From Microcaldota archaeon (GTDB lineage: Archaea > Aenigmatarchaeota > Aenigmatarchaeia > QMZP01 > QMZT01), in assembly GCA_013151465.1 (NCBI GenBank), contig JAADIF010000043.1, positions 1 to 46,684 on the forward strand: a DNA stretch of 46,684 nucleotides. The letters are read 5' to 3'. A program made the position numbers and the translations under genes. The first letter of the stretch is position 1. Each line of letters begins with the position of its first letter. The notes under the pieces are model-generated. The model did not search any database. It saw only the letters and a list, made by a program, of their open reading frames with translations, and was not told the DNA's origin. This document shows, in pieces, positions 16,169-25,501 of the stretch.

Positions 16169-17794
16169 CTATCTTCCGCCTCCTCCGCCTCCTCCAAAGC
16201 CACCTCCCCCAAAACCGCCTCCTCCTCCAAAGCCACCTCCGGAGCGCGGTCCGAATGATGCCATGAAGAGGGTGGTTGTGTAGAATGTGTTAAATTGCTC
16301 ATACTGCATATTATCTATTATTTTCAGTTCCTTCATGCTTTTCAGGACGTTTTCAGCCGAGCCGAGAGCAGTGGCATAGATAAGCCAATCCTTCCACAGC
16401 ACGTAGTCTTCTTTTAGGTATTTCTTTATTTGCGCATAATCCTCAAGCATTTTCTTGAATGCTAACCATTCAAGATATTTCTTATAATAATCTTCCTTGA
16501 ACCTACTGAAAACAGAGTTCGGAAAAATCGCAAAAAGTGTGCTGAGAAATATGATATAGATATAAAAAAGCATAAAAAACAGAAGTATCGTGTGAGTTAT
16601 GGCGTGAAAAAGAATAAGAGACACTATCATAGAGGATATCATCGTATAATATCCTATTGGATTAATTATATTCTTCTTGAATTTCTTTATGTCAGCTGTA
16701 TTAAATAACGATTTTATACGACTTGCAAAACGTGCATTACCCGATGATATCGAGGCATAATAAAATTTCTCATCTACCTTATCTTTTGAATTTATGAAGT
16801 CGTTAAGAAGCTCCCTTTCTATGGAATCAACACCTTTCTTTTCGTAATTCTTCAATATCTTAACCTTGAGCTTGTCGCCGAAAAAACTACCTTCCTTTTT
16901 TATCTCTAGTACGCCTTTGAGATAAAGGTTAAATAACATGGCCGCAAGCCCATTCTTTGACAGTTTTCCCGTTCCGTTTGTAAGAACATCAACCTGCCAG
17001 TATTTCATCTTCTTGTCAGGTATTGTGTGCAGATATTCGGGAACTAAGAATGCTTTTTCTGTTCCAAGAGACTTCCATATAGCAAAAGGCAACGCACATA
17101 TCAGAATGAAAATAATCCATACGACGATCATGTTTATCTGGACGGCATATATTTCTCCATTCTCTATGTTTATTCTTACGGTTTCATCTTTAGGGATGGT
17201 TGCTGTTGCGACAGTTCTTCCTGAAAGTGTCTTGATTTTCATATAGCTTACGAGAGGGTGACTTTTGGTAAAGAAATAGTGGTTAAACCGCATTTCTTTT
17301 GCATGTTGATAAGGCACTCTGTAAGAGATCTTTATTTTCTCTTTCCTTCCATTGTAGCCGGATTCAAGAATACACCCGACTTCGTTGCTCATGATCTTTC
17401 CTCTTATAAAAGAGTGTAATGGCATGTTGTATTCTTTTCCGGTTGAGGGGTCTATTGGAGTACTGGAATAACTTCCAGAAAAATATGGCTTTCCTTTTTC
17501 GCATGTAACCGAATCTATTATGATGTTGCAGTTATCATCTTTCGATCCAAAGCAGATTTTATCGGAGAATGAACGGTAAACAACATAATAATCATTTGCA
17601 ACGCTTAATGAAAACTCCTCGTCTATTGCAATATAATTCCCCTTTGTATTGTAATCTACCAAAATGCTGTCATAACTGGTCGAAAAAATGACTCCTGTCG
17701 TAAACAAAATAGCCGACAAAATAACTGCAAGAATCAACGACATTAACGAAACAGCGAAAAGCTCGTTCTTCCCCAAATAATCCCTAAAACCCAT
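16169..17794 (-). CDS. DUF2207 membrane protein with glycine-rich tail
   Basis: A predicted membrane protein of the DUF2207 family, 541 residues from the ATG at 17794. One N-terminal helix (about 15-38) is followed by an outside beta-rich domain with four cysteines, a helix near 225-245, a cytoplasmic domain (about 255-370), two more helices near 380-430, and a helical region. It ends in an almost pure Gly/Phe tail (FGGGGGFGGGG), a family hallmark. DUF2207 and LemA genes are commonly neighbours, as here; the function is unknown. The longer frame to 17833 would overlap the shared promoter and is not preferred. Confidence 0.85.
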   Translation of the reverse strand: MGFRDYLGKNELFAVSLMSLILAVILSAILFTTGVIFSTSYDSILVDYNTKGNYIAIDEEFSLSVANDYYVVYRSFSDKICFGSKDDNCNIIIDSVTCEKGKPYFSGSYSSTPIDPSTGKEYNMPLHSFIRGKIMSNEVGCILESGYNGRKEKIKISYRVPYQHAKEMRFNHYFFTKSHPLVSYMKIKTLSGRTVATATIPKDETVRINIENGEIYAVQINMIVVWIIFILICALPFAIWKSLGTEKAFLVPEYLHTIPDKKMKYWQVDVLTNGTGKLSKNGLAAMLFNLYLKGVLEIKKEGSFFGDKLKVKILKNYEKKGVDSIERELLNDFINSKDKVDEKFYYASISSGNARFASRIKSLFNTADIKKFKKNIINPIGYYTMISSMIVSLILFHAITHTILLFFMLFYIYIIFLSTLFAIFPNSVFSRFKEDYYKKYLEWLAFKKMLEDYAQIKKYLKEDYVLWKDWLIYATALGSAENVLKSMKELKIIDNMQYEQFNTFYTTTLFMASFGPRSGGGFGGGGGFGGGGFGGGGGGGR

Positions 17795-17809
17795 GCTACA
17801 TATTTTGCA

Positions 17810-17826
17810 ATATTTAAATAAATATG
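17810..17826. promoter_or_regulatory. Shared divergent TATA element
   Basis: ATATTTAAATAAATAT, nearly palindromic, lies between two divergent ATGs (17794 on minus, 17843 on plus). Its centre is about 27 bases from the plus start and about 22 from the minus start, so one TATA element could serve both genes with leaderless mRNAs. Confidence 0.5.
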
Positions 17827-17842
17827 AAAACAAGAATTAGTT

Positions 17843-18409
17843 ATGCTCATAGAAATCATAATAGCTGTCGTGGTTTTGGCGGTCGTTGCATATTTCATTT
17901 CTGCATACAACAGGTTCGTCAACCTCAGAAACGGCATAGAGTCCGGATTGAAGCAGATAAACGTCGCCCTCAAAAAGAGAGTTGACCTGATAGGACAGGT
18001 CGTTGATTCCGTCAAGGGCGAGATGAAGTTCGAGAAAGACACGCTCACGCAGGTCACAAAACTGAGGTCTGCGGCAAGACCCGATATGACAAGTGCGGAA
18101 GCAAAAGAAGTTGACAACGCCGCAAGAAGCATATTCTCAGGGCTTAAGGTCCAGGTTGAAAACTATCCGAATCTTAAGTCAAACGAAAACGTAAAACAAT
18201 TGATAGATTCGATAAACAGCATGGAGGATGAGATAAGCAGATTGAGGTATACATACAACAACACGGTGCAGGAATTCAACACGAGATGCCAATCGATACC
18301 TTCAAATATAGTCGCAAAACTTGGCGGTTTTGACAAGAAGTCATATCTTCAGTTCGAGGAAACTGAAACAGAACTCAAGAAAGCGCCAAAGATATCACTC
18401 AACGAATAG
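17843..18409 (+). CDS. lemA: LemA family protein
   Basis: A 188-residue LemA protein: an N-terminal membrane helix at residues 2-22 (IIIAVVVLAVVAYFISAYN), then a long helical bundle with the family's NRFVNLRNGIESGLKQINVALKKR and YNNTVQEFNTRCQSIPSNIVA motifs. The soluble part is probably extracytoplasmic. The molecular function is unknown; it is divergent from a DUF2207 gene, a pairing seen widely in bacteria and archaea. Confidence 0.93.
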   Translation: MLIEIIIAVVVLAVVAYFISAYNRFVNLRNGIESGLKQINVALKKRVDLIGQVVDSVKGEMKFEKDTLTQVTKLRSAARPDMTSAEAKEVDNAARSIFSGLKVQVENYPNLKSNENVKQLIDSINSMEDEISRLRYTYNNTVQEFNTRCQSIPSNIVAKLGGFDKKSYLQFEETETELKKAPKISLNE

Positions 18410-18440
18410 TATTTATTGGATGTAGACCTAAATAGTCCTT

Positions 18441-19505
18441 ATGCATTTGGATATATCAATGGCCGATAAAGGATTCGTATCGGCTTTTGTTATTGGGATT
18501 GTATGTTTTCTTGCATCATCGCTACTTGGCGATATCATCTATGTTTACCTGTCGATGATTCTCATAGGGTTTGTTTTTCTCATAAAAGGGGCCGACTTTC
18601 TTGTTGATGGCGGGTCGGCAATTGCTGAACACTTCGGAATTTCCCATATGATAATAGGCCTTACAATAGTTGCCTTCGGGACATCCGCTCCGGAATTTGT
18701 GGTGAGCGTGTATGCAAGCATAATAGGTTCCGGGGGAATATCGATCGGAAACATTGTAGGCAGCAATATCTTCAACATACTTATGGTCATCGGTCTGCCC
18801 GCCGTCATATCGCGGATGCCCGTAGAGAAAAAGACGGCTAAACTGTTTGATTTCATTTTCATGATAATGTCAGGAGCGCTTCTTTTTTTCTTTTTGTACA
18901 TAACAATATGGGATGCTCAATATTCACTAGGTTTGGTTGATGGCATCGTGTTTCTTGCACTTTTCCTGTTTTTTATAAAGAAGATGGTAAGTGCCGCAAA
19001 TAAGGAAAAAGAAAGGTACATTAAAGATGATAAAAAAACTTCAAACCTGAAGATGAGCGCATTTTTCATTGTTATTGGCATAGCTGGAATATTTTTAGGC
19101 GGTCAGGTTCTTGTGGAGAATGGAAAGAATCTTGCGCTTTCATTCGGCATACCTGAAGTTATAATAGGCCTCACGCTCATGGCTTTTGGTACGTCTCTTC
19201 CGGAACTTGCAACAAGTATCATAGCAGCAATCAAAAAACGCCATGATATAGCTATCGGAAATGTTGTAGGCAGCAATATCTTCAACACGCTTCTTGTCGC
19301 AGGTTCTGCTGCAATTGTAAGACCGATAACAGGCATATCCACCGAAGCATTATTCGTTGATATACCATTCATGGTTTTTGTTTCAATGCTGTTATTAGCC
19401 TTTATGAGAAGTGGTAATGCCATAACAAGAAAAGAGGGATGCGTCCTAATTCTTCTTTATGCATCGTTTTTGTTTTATCTGCTATTGTTTTATCTGCTAT
19501 TTTGA
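18441..19505 (+). CDS. Na+/Ca2+ exchanger, CaCA family (YrbG-like)
   Basis: A 354-residue cation/Ca2+ antiporter with about ten helices in two inverted halves. The ion-binding repeats are clear: alpha-1 TIVAFGTSAPEFVVS with GNIVGSNIFN, and alpha-2 TLMAFGTSLPELATS with GNVVGSNIFN. Both catalytic acidic residues (the E of APE and of LPE) are present. The halves are joined by a charged cytoplasmic loop at about 185-205. It probably exports Ca2+ using the Na+ gradient. The TATA-like TATTTATTGG at 18407-18416 overlaps the lemA stop and suits a leaderless start at 18441. Confidence 0.93.
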   Translation: MHLDISMADKGFVSAFVIGIVCFLASSLLGDIIYVYLSMILIGFVFLIKGADFLVDGGSAIAEHFGISHMIIGLTIVAFGTSAPEFVVSVYASIIGSGGISIGNIVGSNIFNILMVIGLPAVISRMPVEKKTAKLFDFIFMIMSGALLFFFLYITIWDAQYSLGLVDGIVFLALFLFFIKKMVSAANKEKERYIKDDKKTSNLKMSAFFIVIGIAGIFLGGQVLVENGKNLALSFGIPEVIIGLTLMAFGTSLPELATSIIAAIKKRHDIAIGNVVGSNIFNTLLVAGSAAIVRPITGISTEALFVDIPFMVFVSMLLLAFMRSGNAITRKEGCVLILLYASFLFYLLLFYLLF

Positions 19506-19515
19506 TAGCTAGTAT

Positions 19516-19565
19516 AATTACATTTAAATATATAATGTTATATATTATAATATAAAATAACATAT
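19516..19565. promoter_or_regulatory. AT-rich promoter/operator of the small HTH gene
   Basis: Almost pure AT DNA with several TATA options and an inverted pair AATGTTAT (about 19532) and ATAACATA (about 19556). The regulator gene that follows may bind here. Weak evidence. Confidence 0.35.
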
Positions 19566-19586
19566 AGAACAATAGTGGTGTGTGTA

Positions 19587-19811
19587 ATGAGAAGGGACCC
19601 TCTGGAAATAATAGAAGAGATACTGGAGATACTTGAGAGGTCACACTGCGCTATGAGCATGAACGCCATAGCGAGGGAAACAGGCTTGCACAACATCACT
19701 GTGAAGAGGTATGTCGAAATAATTGAGAAAATAAAAGGAGACAATATAGAGATAATCAGAACTGATCGTTCCGTGATATTAAGGTGCAACGTAAAAAATA
19801 AGGATAGGTGA
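19587..19811 (+). CDS. Small winged-helix DNA-binding protein
   Basis: A 74-residue winged-helix protein: EIIEEILEILERSHCAMSMNAIARETGLHNITVKRYVEIIEKI contains two helices and a recognition helix, then a beta wing (IEIIRTDRSVILRC). ATG 19587 is preferred over the GTG at 19575 because GGTG at 19577-19580 can act as ribosome site. It ends five bases before the Cdc48 start, so the two are cotranscribed, which suggests it regulates Cdc48 or itself. Confidence 0.75.
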   Translation: MRRDPLEIIEEILEILERSHCAMSMNAIARETGLHNITVKRYVEIIEKIKGDNIEIIRTDRSVILRCNVKNKDR

Positions 19812-19815
19812 TTCT

Positions 19816-22131
19816 ATGGGTAGCAAGATTGCGAATGGTATAATTCTTAGGGTAGGAGAGCTTACGAATCGTTCAGAATCAGGCAGAGGTATAGCAAGAA
19901 TAGATTCGAAGAACATGTCGGTTCTTGGCATCAGGGAAGGCGACGTTGTTGAGATTGAAGGAAAGAAGAAGACTGCAGCAACTGCGATAGGAGCATACCC
20001 TGCGGATGTCGGTCTCAATGTCATACGCATTGACGGTATCACAAGGAAGAATGCCGGGATAGGCGTTGGTGAGTCCGTTAAAGTCACGAAAGCTGATGTG
20101 AAAGAAGCAACGAAAGTGGTCATAGCGCCTGCTGACGGACCTATTGATGGATTCAAGGAGATAGACCCAATGATACTGAAAAGAAACCTTTTCATGCGTC
20201 CTGTTGTGAAAGGTGACATAATAATGCCGTTCCCTATCGCGCGAAGAAGGGACACTGACCCGTTCTTCGAGGATGTCATGAGAAACTTTGGAATCCGTAT
20301 AGAAGGGATGAACGAATACACATTCACCCCCGTCGGAAGCGAAAGCCGACTCATAGTCCTTTCAACCACGCCAGAAGGGATAGTAAGGATAGGCCAGAAT
20401 ACAAAACTCGAGCTCAAGGAAGAGCCGATACTTACAGGTTCAACGGCAGTAACTTATGAAGACATAGGAGGTCTTGAGGATGCTATATCAAAGATACGCG
20501 AGATGGTGGAATTGCCATTAAGGCATCCGGAATTATTCGAAAAGGTGGGAATTGAGCCGCCGAAAGGCGTCCTTCTATACGGTCCGCCGGGAACTGGAAA
20601 GACGCTCCTTGCAAAGGCGGTCGCAAATGAGTCCGGTGCAAATTTCATCTTGATAAACGGCCCGGAAATAATGGACAAGTTCTACGGCCAGTCTGAGGCA
20701 AACCTTAGGAACAAGTTCGAGGAAGCGGAAAAGAATGCGCCATCCATAATATTCATAGATGAGATAGACAGCATAGCCCCCAAAAGGGAGGATGTCGCAG
20801 GTGAAGTTGAAAGGCGCGTCGTTTCGCAGATTCTTACGCTGATGGACGGATTGAATGCACGCGGAAAGGTTATTGTGATAGCTGCAACAAACAGACCGAA
20901 TGCAATTGATCCGGCTCTGAGAAGACCTGGAAGGTTTGACAGGGAGATAGAGATAGGCGTTCCTGGTCAGAAGGGTAGAAAAGAAATACTTCAGATACAT
21001 ACGAGGAATATGCCGCTCGACAAAAGTGTCAATCTTGATGCACTTGCGGCAAAGACATACGGCTTTATTGGAGCAGATCTTGCTGCGCTCTGCAAGGAGG
21101 CTGCAATGAGCGCATTAAGAAGGCATCTTCCAAAGATATCGTGGGAGAAGGACGAGGAACTTTCTGAGGATGTTGTGAATAAGATACGGGTAACTGATAA
21201 GGATTTCACAAATGCCATGAAAATGGTTGAGCCATCAGCCATGCGCGAGGTCATGATAGAGGTTCCGAAGGTTACATGGAGTGATATTGGAGGTCTCGAT
21301 GAGATTAAGGAGCATCTCAAAGAAACAGTTGAATGGCCTCTCAAATATCCGGACGCGTTCAAGAAGATAGGAATAAGGCCCCCAAAAGGCGTCCTTCTAT
21401 ACGGTCCGCCGGGAACTGGAAAGACGCTCCTTGCAAAGGCGGTCGCAAACGAGTCCGGTGCAAATTTCATCTCAGTCAAAGGACCTGAACTTCTGACCAA
21501 ATGGGTAGGAGAGTCAGAAAGAAAGATAAGGGAAGTCTTCAAAAGAGCAAAACAGGTCGCTCCGTCTATAATATTCTTTGACGAGATAGACTCGATAGCG
21601 CCAAGAAGAGGCCTTGAGGTAGGTGCGCGCGTTTCAGAGAACATAGTATCTCAGATACTTACAGAGATGTCGGGTCTTGAGGAGCTTCATGATGTTGTTG
21701 TCATCGCCGCGACAAACAGACCAGACATAATGGATCAGGCACTTCTTAGGCCCGGAAGATTTGACAGGCAGATATACGTTTCGCCTCCTGACAAATCGAC
21801 AAGGAAAAAGATTTTTGCAATCCACGCAAAGAATATGCCACTCGACAAAGGAGTAAAATTGGATAAAATCGTAGAGAAAACAGAAGGCTATACAGGTGCG
21901 GATATAGAGGCGGTCGTCAGGGAAGCAGGAATGAATGCACTCAGATCAAATATAAAGGCAAAGAAAGTGAAGATGAAGGATTTTGAGAACGCGCTAAAAG
22001 AAATAAAGCCGTCCCTGAATCCGCAGATAATAAAGTTCTACAAAGAGCTTGCGGACACACTGAAATACAATTCTGTTGCAGAGAAGAAGAAAAAGGAAAA
22101 GGAAGAGAAAGAAATAAACTATCTTGGCTAG
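19816..22131 (+). CDS. cdc48: Cdc48/VAT AAA+ ATPase
   Basis: A 771-residue unfoldase that feeds proteins to the proteasome or extracts them from complexes. N domain about 1-195, D1 with Walker A GPPGTGKT at 256-263 and Walker B IIFIDEIDS, D2 with GPPGTGKT at 530-537 and IIFFDEIDS, both followed by ATNRP and RPGRFDR arginine fingers. The lysine/glutamate tail ends NYLG. The start has a GGTGAT ribosome site (GGTGATTCTATG). D1 and D2 share an 88-base stretch with one mismatch (20563-20650 and 21385-21472). Its stop overlaps the stop of the convergent polymerase gene. Confidence 0.97.
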   Translation: MGSKIANGIILRVGELTNRSESGRGIARIDSKNMSVLGIREGDVVEIEGKKKTAATAIGAYPADVGLNVIRIDGITRKNAGIGVGESVKVTKADVKEATKVVIAPADGPIDGFKEIDPMILKRNLFMRPVVKGDIIMPFPIARRRDTDPFFEDVMRNFGIRIEGMNEYTFTPVGSESRLIVLSTTPEGIVRIGQNTKLELKEEPILTGSTAVTYEDIGGLEDAISKIREMVELPLRHPELFEKVGIEPPKGVLLYGPPGTGKTLLAKAVANESGANFILINGPEIMDKFYGQSEANLRNKFEEAEKNAPSIIFIDEIDSIAPKREDVAGEVERRVVSQILTLMDGLNARGKVIVIAATNRPNAIDPALRRPGRFDREIEIGVPGQKGRKEILQIHTRNMPLDKSVNLDALAAKTYGFIGADLAALCKEAAMSALRRHLPKISWEKDEELSEDVVNKIRVTDKDFTNAMKMVEPSAMREVMIEVPKVTWSDIGGLDEIKEHLKETVEWPLKYPDAFKKIGIRPPKGVLLYGPPGTGKTLLAKAVANESGANFISVKGPELLTKWVGESERKIREVFKRAKQVAPSIIFFDEIDSIAPRRGLEVGARVSENIVSQILTEMSGLEELHDVVVIAATNRPDIMDQALLRPGRFDRQIYVSPPDKSTRKKIFAIHAKNMPLDKGVKLDKIVEKTEGYTGADIEAVVREAGMNALRSNIKAKKVKMKDFENALKEIKPSLNPQIIKFYKELADTLKYNSVAEKKKKEKEEKEINYLG

Positions 22132-24728
22132 ATGCCAAACCTTTCCCTTATTCTTTCTTTGAAGGATTTCTTGAAGTATCTTTTTAGTTTCTCTTGTTCG
22201 ATGTTATCGTTTATAGAGTCTTCGATGTTCTCTATGTTCATTCCAACAATTTCAAATATTCTTCCCACAGAGGCAAGTATCTGGTTTCGTATATAATAGT
22301 CAGGATCATAGTTGTCCGTGTAGCCGAATGGCTCTGCCCTTTCCGATATTGTTCCAGGACCGCTTGCTATTATGTAACTTATCTCCGAACCGACAGCGAT
22401 TGTTCCGCCTCTTGCCGCAAGCTTTCTTGCCGCTGATACATGAGGCCATGCCTGGTCATAACGTTCAAGCGGTTTTGTTATTTGGTTTCTCATTACAAGC
22501 TCATTCATATCAACATCTCCTGCCTTGAGCCGTATTATGACATTTCTGACTATCCCCTCAGCTCTTTTTGCAGATTTATCCTTCAGAATACTCATGAGAA
22601 CAATTTCCTGAGTTTCCTTTGCTATTCCTGACCAGTCCTTTCGAGTTGCCTCGAAACCCTTCATAGACAGTTTGCCGTCTTCATCAAGAAGAGCATATTT
22701 TGCCCTGTTTCCAAACCCCTGCAGAAAAATGCCTGACTTGTAAGGGCCGCGTGTATTGATATCAACATCTTTAGGAAGTACGTCTTTCAGCCTTTCTTCG
22801 GATCTTCTGAGTGACCAGCTGCTTGTATCTGAAATGAAGGCGGTATATGTTTCTGCATATATCACTTTATGATGCATGCTCTCGAGGCGTGCGATTGCCC
22901 TTTTCATATATTCGCGTCCCCATGCAGCTATTGCTGATGCACACATCCTTGAATACCATCTGGAACCCGGATACGCAAAGTATCCGTATGCGGCGTTTGG
23001 AAGTGCGCGGAGTGCATATTTTCTTGCATTCATGAATCTGTATTCATCCGATTCTCTGGGAACATTTTTTATAGCTTCTGTTATTTTTTCCCTTTCCTCC
23101 TTTGCATGCATTATAACCGCGGGGACAAAACCCCTTTTGTTTTTACTAAAAAAATGTTCAGTTCCGGGGACGTGGTTAGTATCTTTGTATATTTCTGAGT
23201 CTGTGTCCAGCATTTCGGGGGATATATTATGCTGGGTTATGACTGCAGGATAAAGGTCACTGAATTCCAGAATTGCAACATTTTTGTGAATGCCTTCAAT
23301 GGTCTCTTTGCTGTAACCGCCTTCGTAGGGCTCGATACTGTATCTCATCTTTATCTCTGTCTTGGTAGGAAGGTTAAGAATAATCTCTCCAAGGCGATAG
23401 GCTTCTCTTACGAGTATCCAGTCAATCATCTGGGTATATCTCATTCTCGATACGTCGAAAATCGTCTGCCTGCATATATTAGAGAATTGGTAGATTTTGT
23501 ATGTCAATTGTTCCGAGAGTTTCATCAGTGCAAGTGTCCTGTTCATCAGGTGTTTCATTATTCTTATTATATCGGTCTTGTTGTTCCAAAACATCTCTAT
23601 TTCCTTCCATTCGAGAAGTTCAGGTCTTTCTCCGATTAACTTTTTGGAAACGTCTGATATGTCGGTTGTTTCGAAGCTTGTTGTACGTGAGATTATATTG
23701 TTCACAAAGGCGAATGCATCTATATGCGCCCTGCCGCATATGAGCGAAGCTATGCTTTTCCCCTTCTTGAAAAAGGAAAGACCTCTACGGTCACGCCCCA
23801 CCCTAAGTTCGATTCCTAATTTTTCTGCTCTTTCATGAAGCATTCGAAAGTCTGTTCTATCGCCATTATATGTGAAAATGATATGCGGATCTCTTTCAGA
23901 TATTATTGAAGAGAATCTCTCAATCATATCATTTTCTGTTTCCATGACCTCGATACTGAAATTATCAGAACTCATGATTTCCGTTCCATGCGTGAGAATT
24001 TTCCTATATCCTCCCGGTTCTGCAAGAGAAATCATTATTATTTTATCTTTCATGATTTGCATGGAAATTGACATCATCCTCAGGGGTGGAATCTTTTCGT
24101 AATCTTCAACTCTTTTTACAGAAAGGACATCTATGCATATATCGGTCATCTCTATACATTTCCTTCTTCTGCCCGTTATTTCCACCCATTCCATCATGGG
24201 AATGTTATTGTCTATTATATACCTCTTTCTGAATGGTATGGAATACTCATACTGACTCTTTATGCTCGGCCAATTCTTTATTATATCCCACACTCTGATG
24301 ACATCGGCGGGCTGCTGAACAGTTATCCTAATAAATTCTCTCTCTTCTCCAAGAAGATTTTTTTTCACCGTTTCAACTTTTTTTATTGCTCCTGAAACAA
24401 GGTCCCCAAGCTCTCTTATCATTTGCATGACATCGTTTGTCCTTTGCCTGCTCTTCCAGCTGGAACCCACTTCAACATAAAAATACGGCCGAAACGCCTT
24501 ATCTATGGCTATTAACGTTTCTCCTGTGTCCGTAACGCCCCACATACGTACGGCTGTCTTCTTTTCATCTGCAACATAATCCACGTCATATATGCAGACC
24601 TTCCGTTTTAACATGTCCTGATACGTGTCTGAGTCGTCGGCGCCAGACCGCCCTGATCGCATATCCATGTTTATTCTCTTTATTTCGTAGTTAAAAACAG
24701 TTATGGAACCAGATTCTATTGAAAACAT
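22128..24728 (-). CDS. Catalytically dead B-family DNA polymerase
   Basis: An 866-residue full-length PolB homologue whose active sites are destroyed. Aligned by eye to Pyrococcus PolB: Exo I FDIE reads I-S222-M-Q224; Exo II keeps D293 (TYNGDRTDF); Exo III YxxxD reads H393...R397. In the polymerase, motif A D-F-x-x-L-Y-P reads E488-F-S-D-L-Y-P; motif B ALRALPNAAYGYF (572-584) is fairly kept though its Lys-rich part is altered; motif C D-T-D reads E626-T-Y628 in VIYAETYTAF. The thumb (KGFEATRKDWSGIAKETQ) is well conserved, so the fold is maintained. Probably a structural or regulatory paralogue. The start overlaps the aldolase stop by 13 bases. Confidence 0.88.
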   Translation of the reverse strand: MFSIESGSITVFNYEIKRINMDMRSGRSGADDSDTYQDMLKRKVCIYDVDYVADEKKTAVRMWGVTDTGETLIAIDKAFRPYFYVEVGSSWKSRQRTNDVMQMIRELGDLVSGAIKKVETVKKNLLGEEREFIRITVQQPADVIRVWDIIKNWPSIKSQYEYSIPFRKRYIIDNNIPMMEWVEITGRRRKCIEMTDICIDVLSVKRVEDYEKIPPLRMMSISMQIMKDKIIMISLAEPGGYRKILTHGTEIMSSDNFSIEVMETENDMIERFSSIISERDPHIIFTYNGDRTDFRMLHERAEKLGIELRVGRDRRGLSFFKKGKSIASLICGRAHIDAFAFVNNIISRTTSFETTDISDVSKKLIGERPELLEWKEIEMFWNNKTDIIRIMKHLMNRTLALMKLSEQLTYKIYQFSNICRQTIFDVSRMRYTQMIDWILVREAYRLGEIILNLPTKTEIKMRYSIEPYEGGYSKETIEGIHKNVAILEFSDLYPAVITQHNISPEMLDTDSEIYKDTNHVPGTEHFFSKNKRGFVPAVIMHAKEEREKITEAIKNVPRESDEYRFMNARKYALRALPNAAYGYFAYPGSRWYSRMCASAIAAWGREYMKRAIARLESMHHKVIYAETYTAFISDTSSWSLRRSEERLKDVLPKDVDINTRGPYKSGIFLQGFGNRAKYALLDEDGKLSMKGFEATRKDWSGIAKETQEIVLMSILKDKSAKRAEGIVRNVIIRLKAGDVDMNELVMRNQITKPLERYDQAWPHVSAARKLAARGGTIAVGSEISYIIASGPGTISERAEPFGYTDNYDPDYYIRNQILASVGRIFEIVGMNIENIEDSINDNIEQEKLKRYFKKSFKERIRERFGI

Positions 24729-25303
24729 TTCTGATATGCCCTCAGAGTTACCTTTCCGGCATCATCTATATCCTTTCCGAGTGCAAGAAATCCGTGGTCT
24801 TTTATTATTATGAAATTCTCTTTATCCAGTACCTTGAGAACCTCGTTGGCAAGCTCAACTGTACCATATGGTTGCCTTTTTTCTGTTGTACAAAAGCCGA
24901 TATCGGTGCTACAGACGATCTTTGTGCAATGTCCGTGAAAGACAGCGTTGATGTCAGGCCTGTTTTTATAGACAACATAATGTGCAAACGTCTCGGATGA
25001 TGGAAGTTCGAGACCCTCGACCTTGACAATTATATTTTCCATATCACATTCCACGACTTTTACGAATTTGTCATCTGTTATATCTTCCCTAAAACCCTGT
25101 TGTGTACTTGTTATTATGAATTCATCGCTTCCTGGTTTTAGGCGAAAACTCATGTTTCCATATGATCTCCCTGCAAACGGCTGGCAGAGATCATAGAACC
25201 CAAAACGGCTTATCCAATATTTCAGATCCTCTATTCTGAGATCTGTTTGCACTTCCTTTTTGAGAAACACGGTTTTAAACTTGACGCCTTTCCATTCATC
25301 CAT
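24716..25303 (-). CDS. Class II aldolase/adducin family protein
   Basis: A 195-residue zinc aldolase-like protein of the fuculose-phosphate aldolase group. Motifs: RSYGNMSFR (phosphate loop), LPSSETFAHY with the catalytic Glu, AVFHGH with two zinc His, KDHGFLALG with the third. Such enzymes cleave small sugar phosphates; the substrate is not evident. TTTATAA around 25330 fits a leaderless start at 25303. It is upstream of and overlaps the dead polymerase gene, an odd pairing. Confidence 0.85.
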   Translation of the reverse strand: MDEWKGVKFKTVFLKKEVQTDLRIEDLKYWISRFGFYDLCQPFAGRSYGNMSFRLKPGSDEFIITSTQQGFREDITDDKFVKVVECDMENIIVKVEGLELPSSETFAHYVVYKNRPDINAVFHGHCTKIVCSTDIGFCTTEKRQPYGTVELANEVLKVLDKENFIIIKDHGFLALGKDIDDAGKVTLRAYQKCFQ

Positions 25304-25501
25304 GGGGCTATAATAACGGAAAAATTTATAAAATTAACTTTTTTGGCTTCTTTTATTTCAAAAATTTAGCAGTTTTGTATGCAATTGTTGTAATAGTTTC
25401 ATATACAGGTGCAGATTATAAGATGGTTTGGACTCTCATTGCACAGTTTGACAACAGTAAAAAATAAATCGTTTTGCAACAAAGACATATGTTATACATA
25501 G

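Noticed and set aside
22846..22860. The altered polymerase motif C as a sequencing error
   Set aside because: Four other catalytic motifs are altered too, and the frame is intact, so an isolated base error cannot explain the loss.
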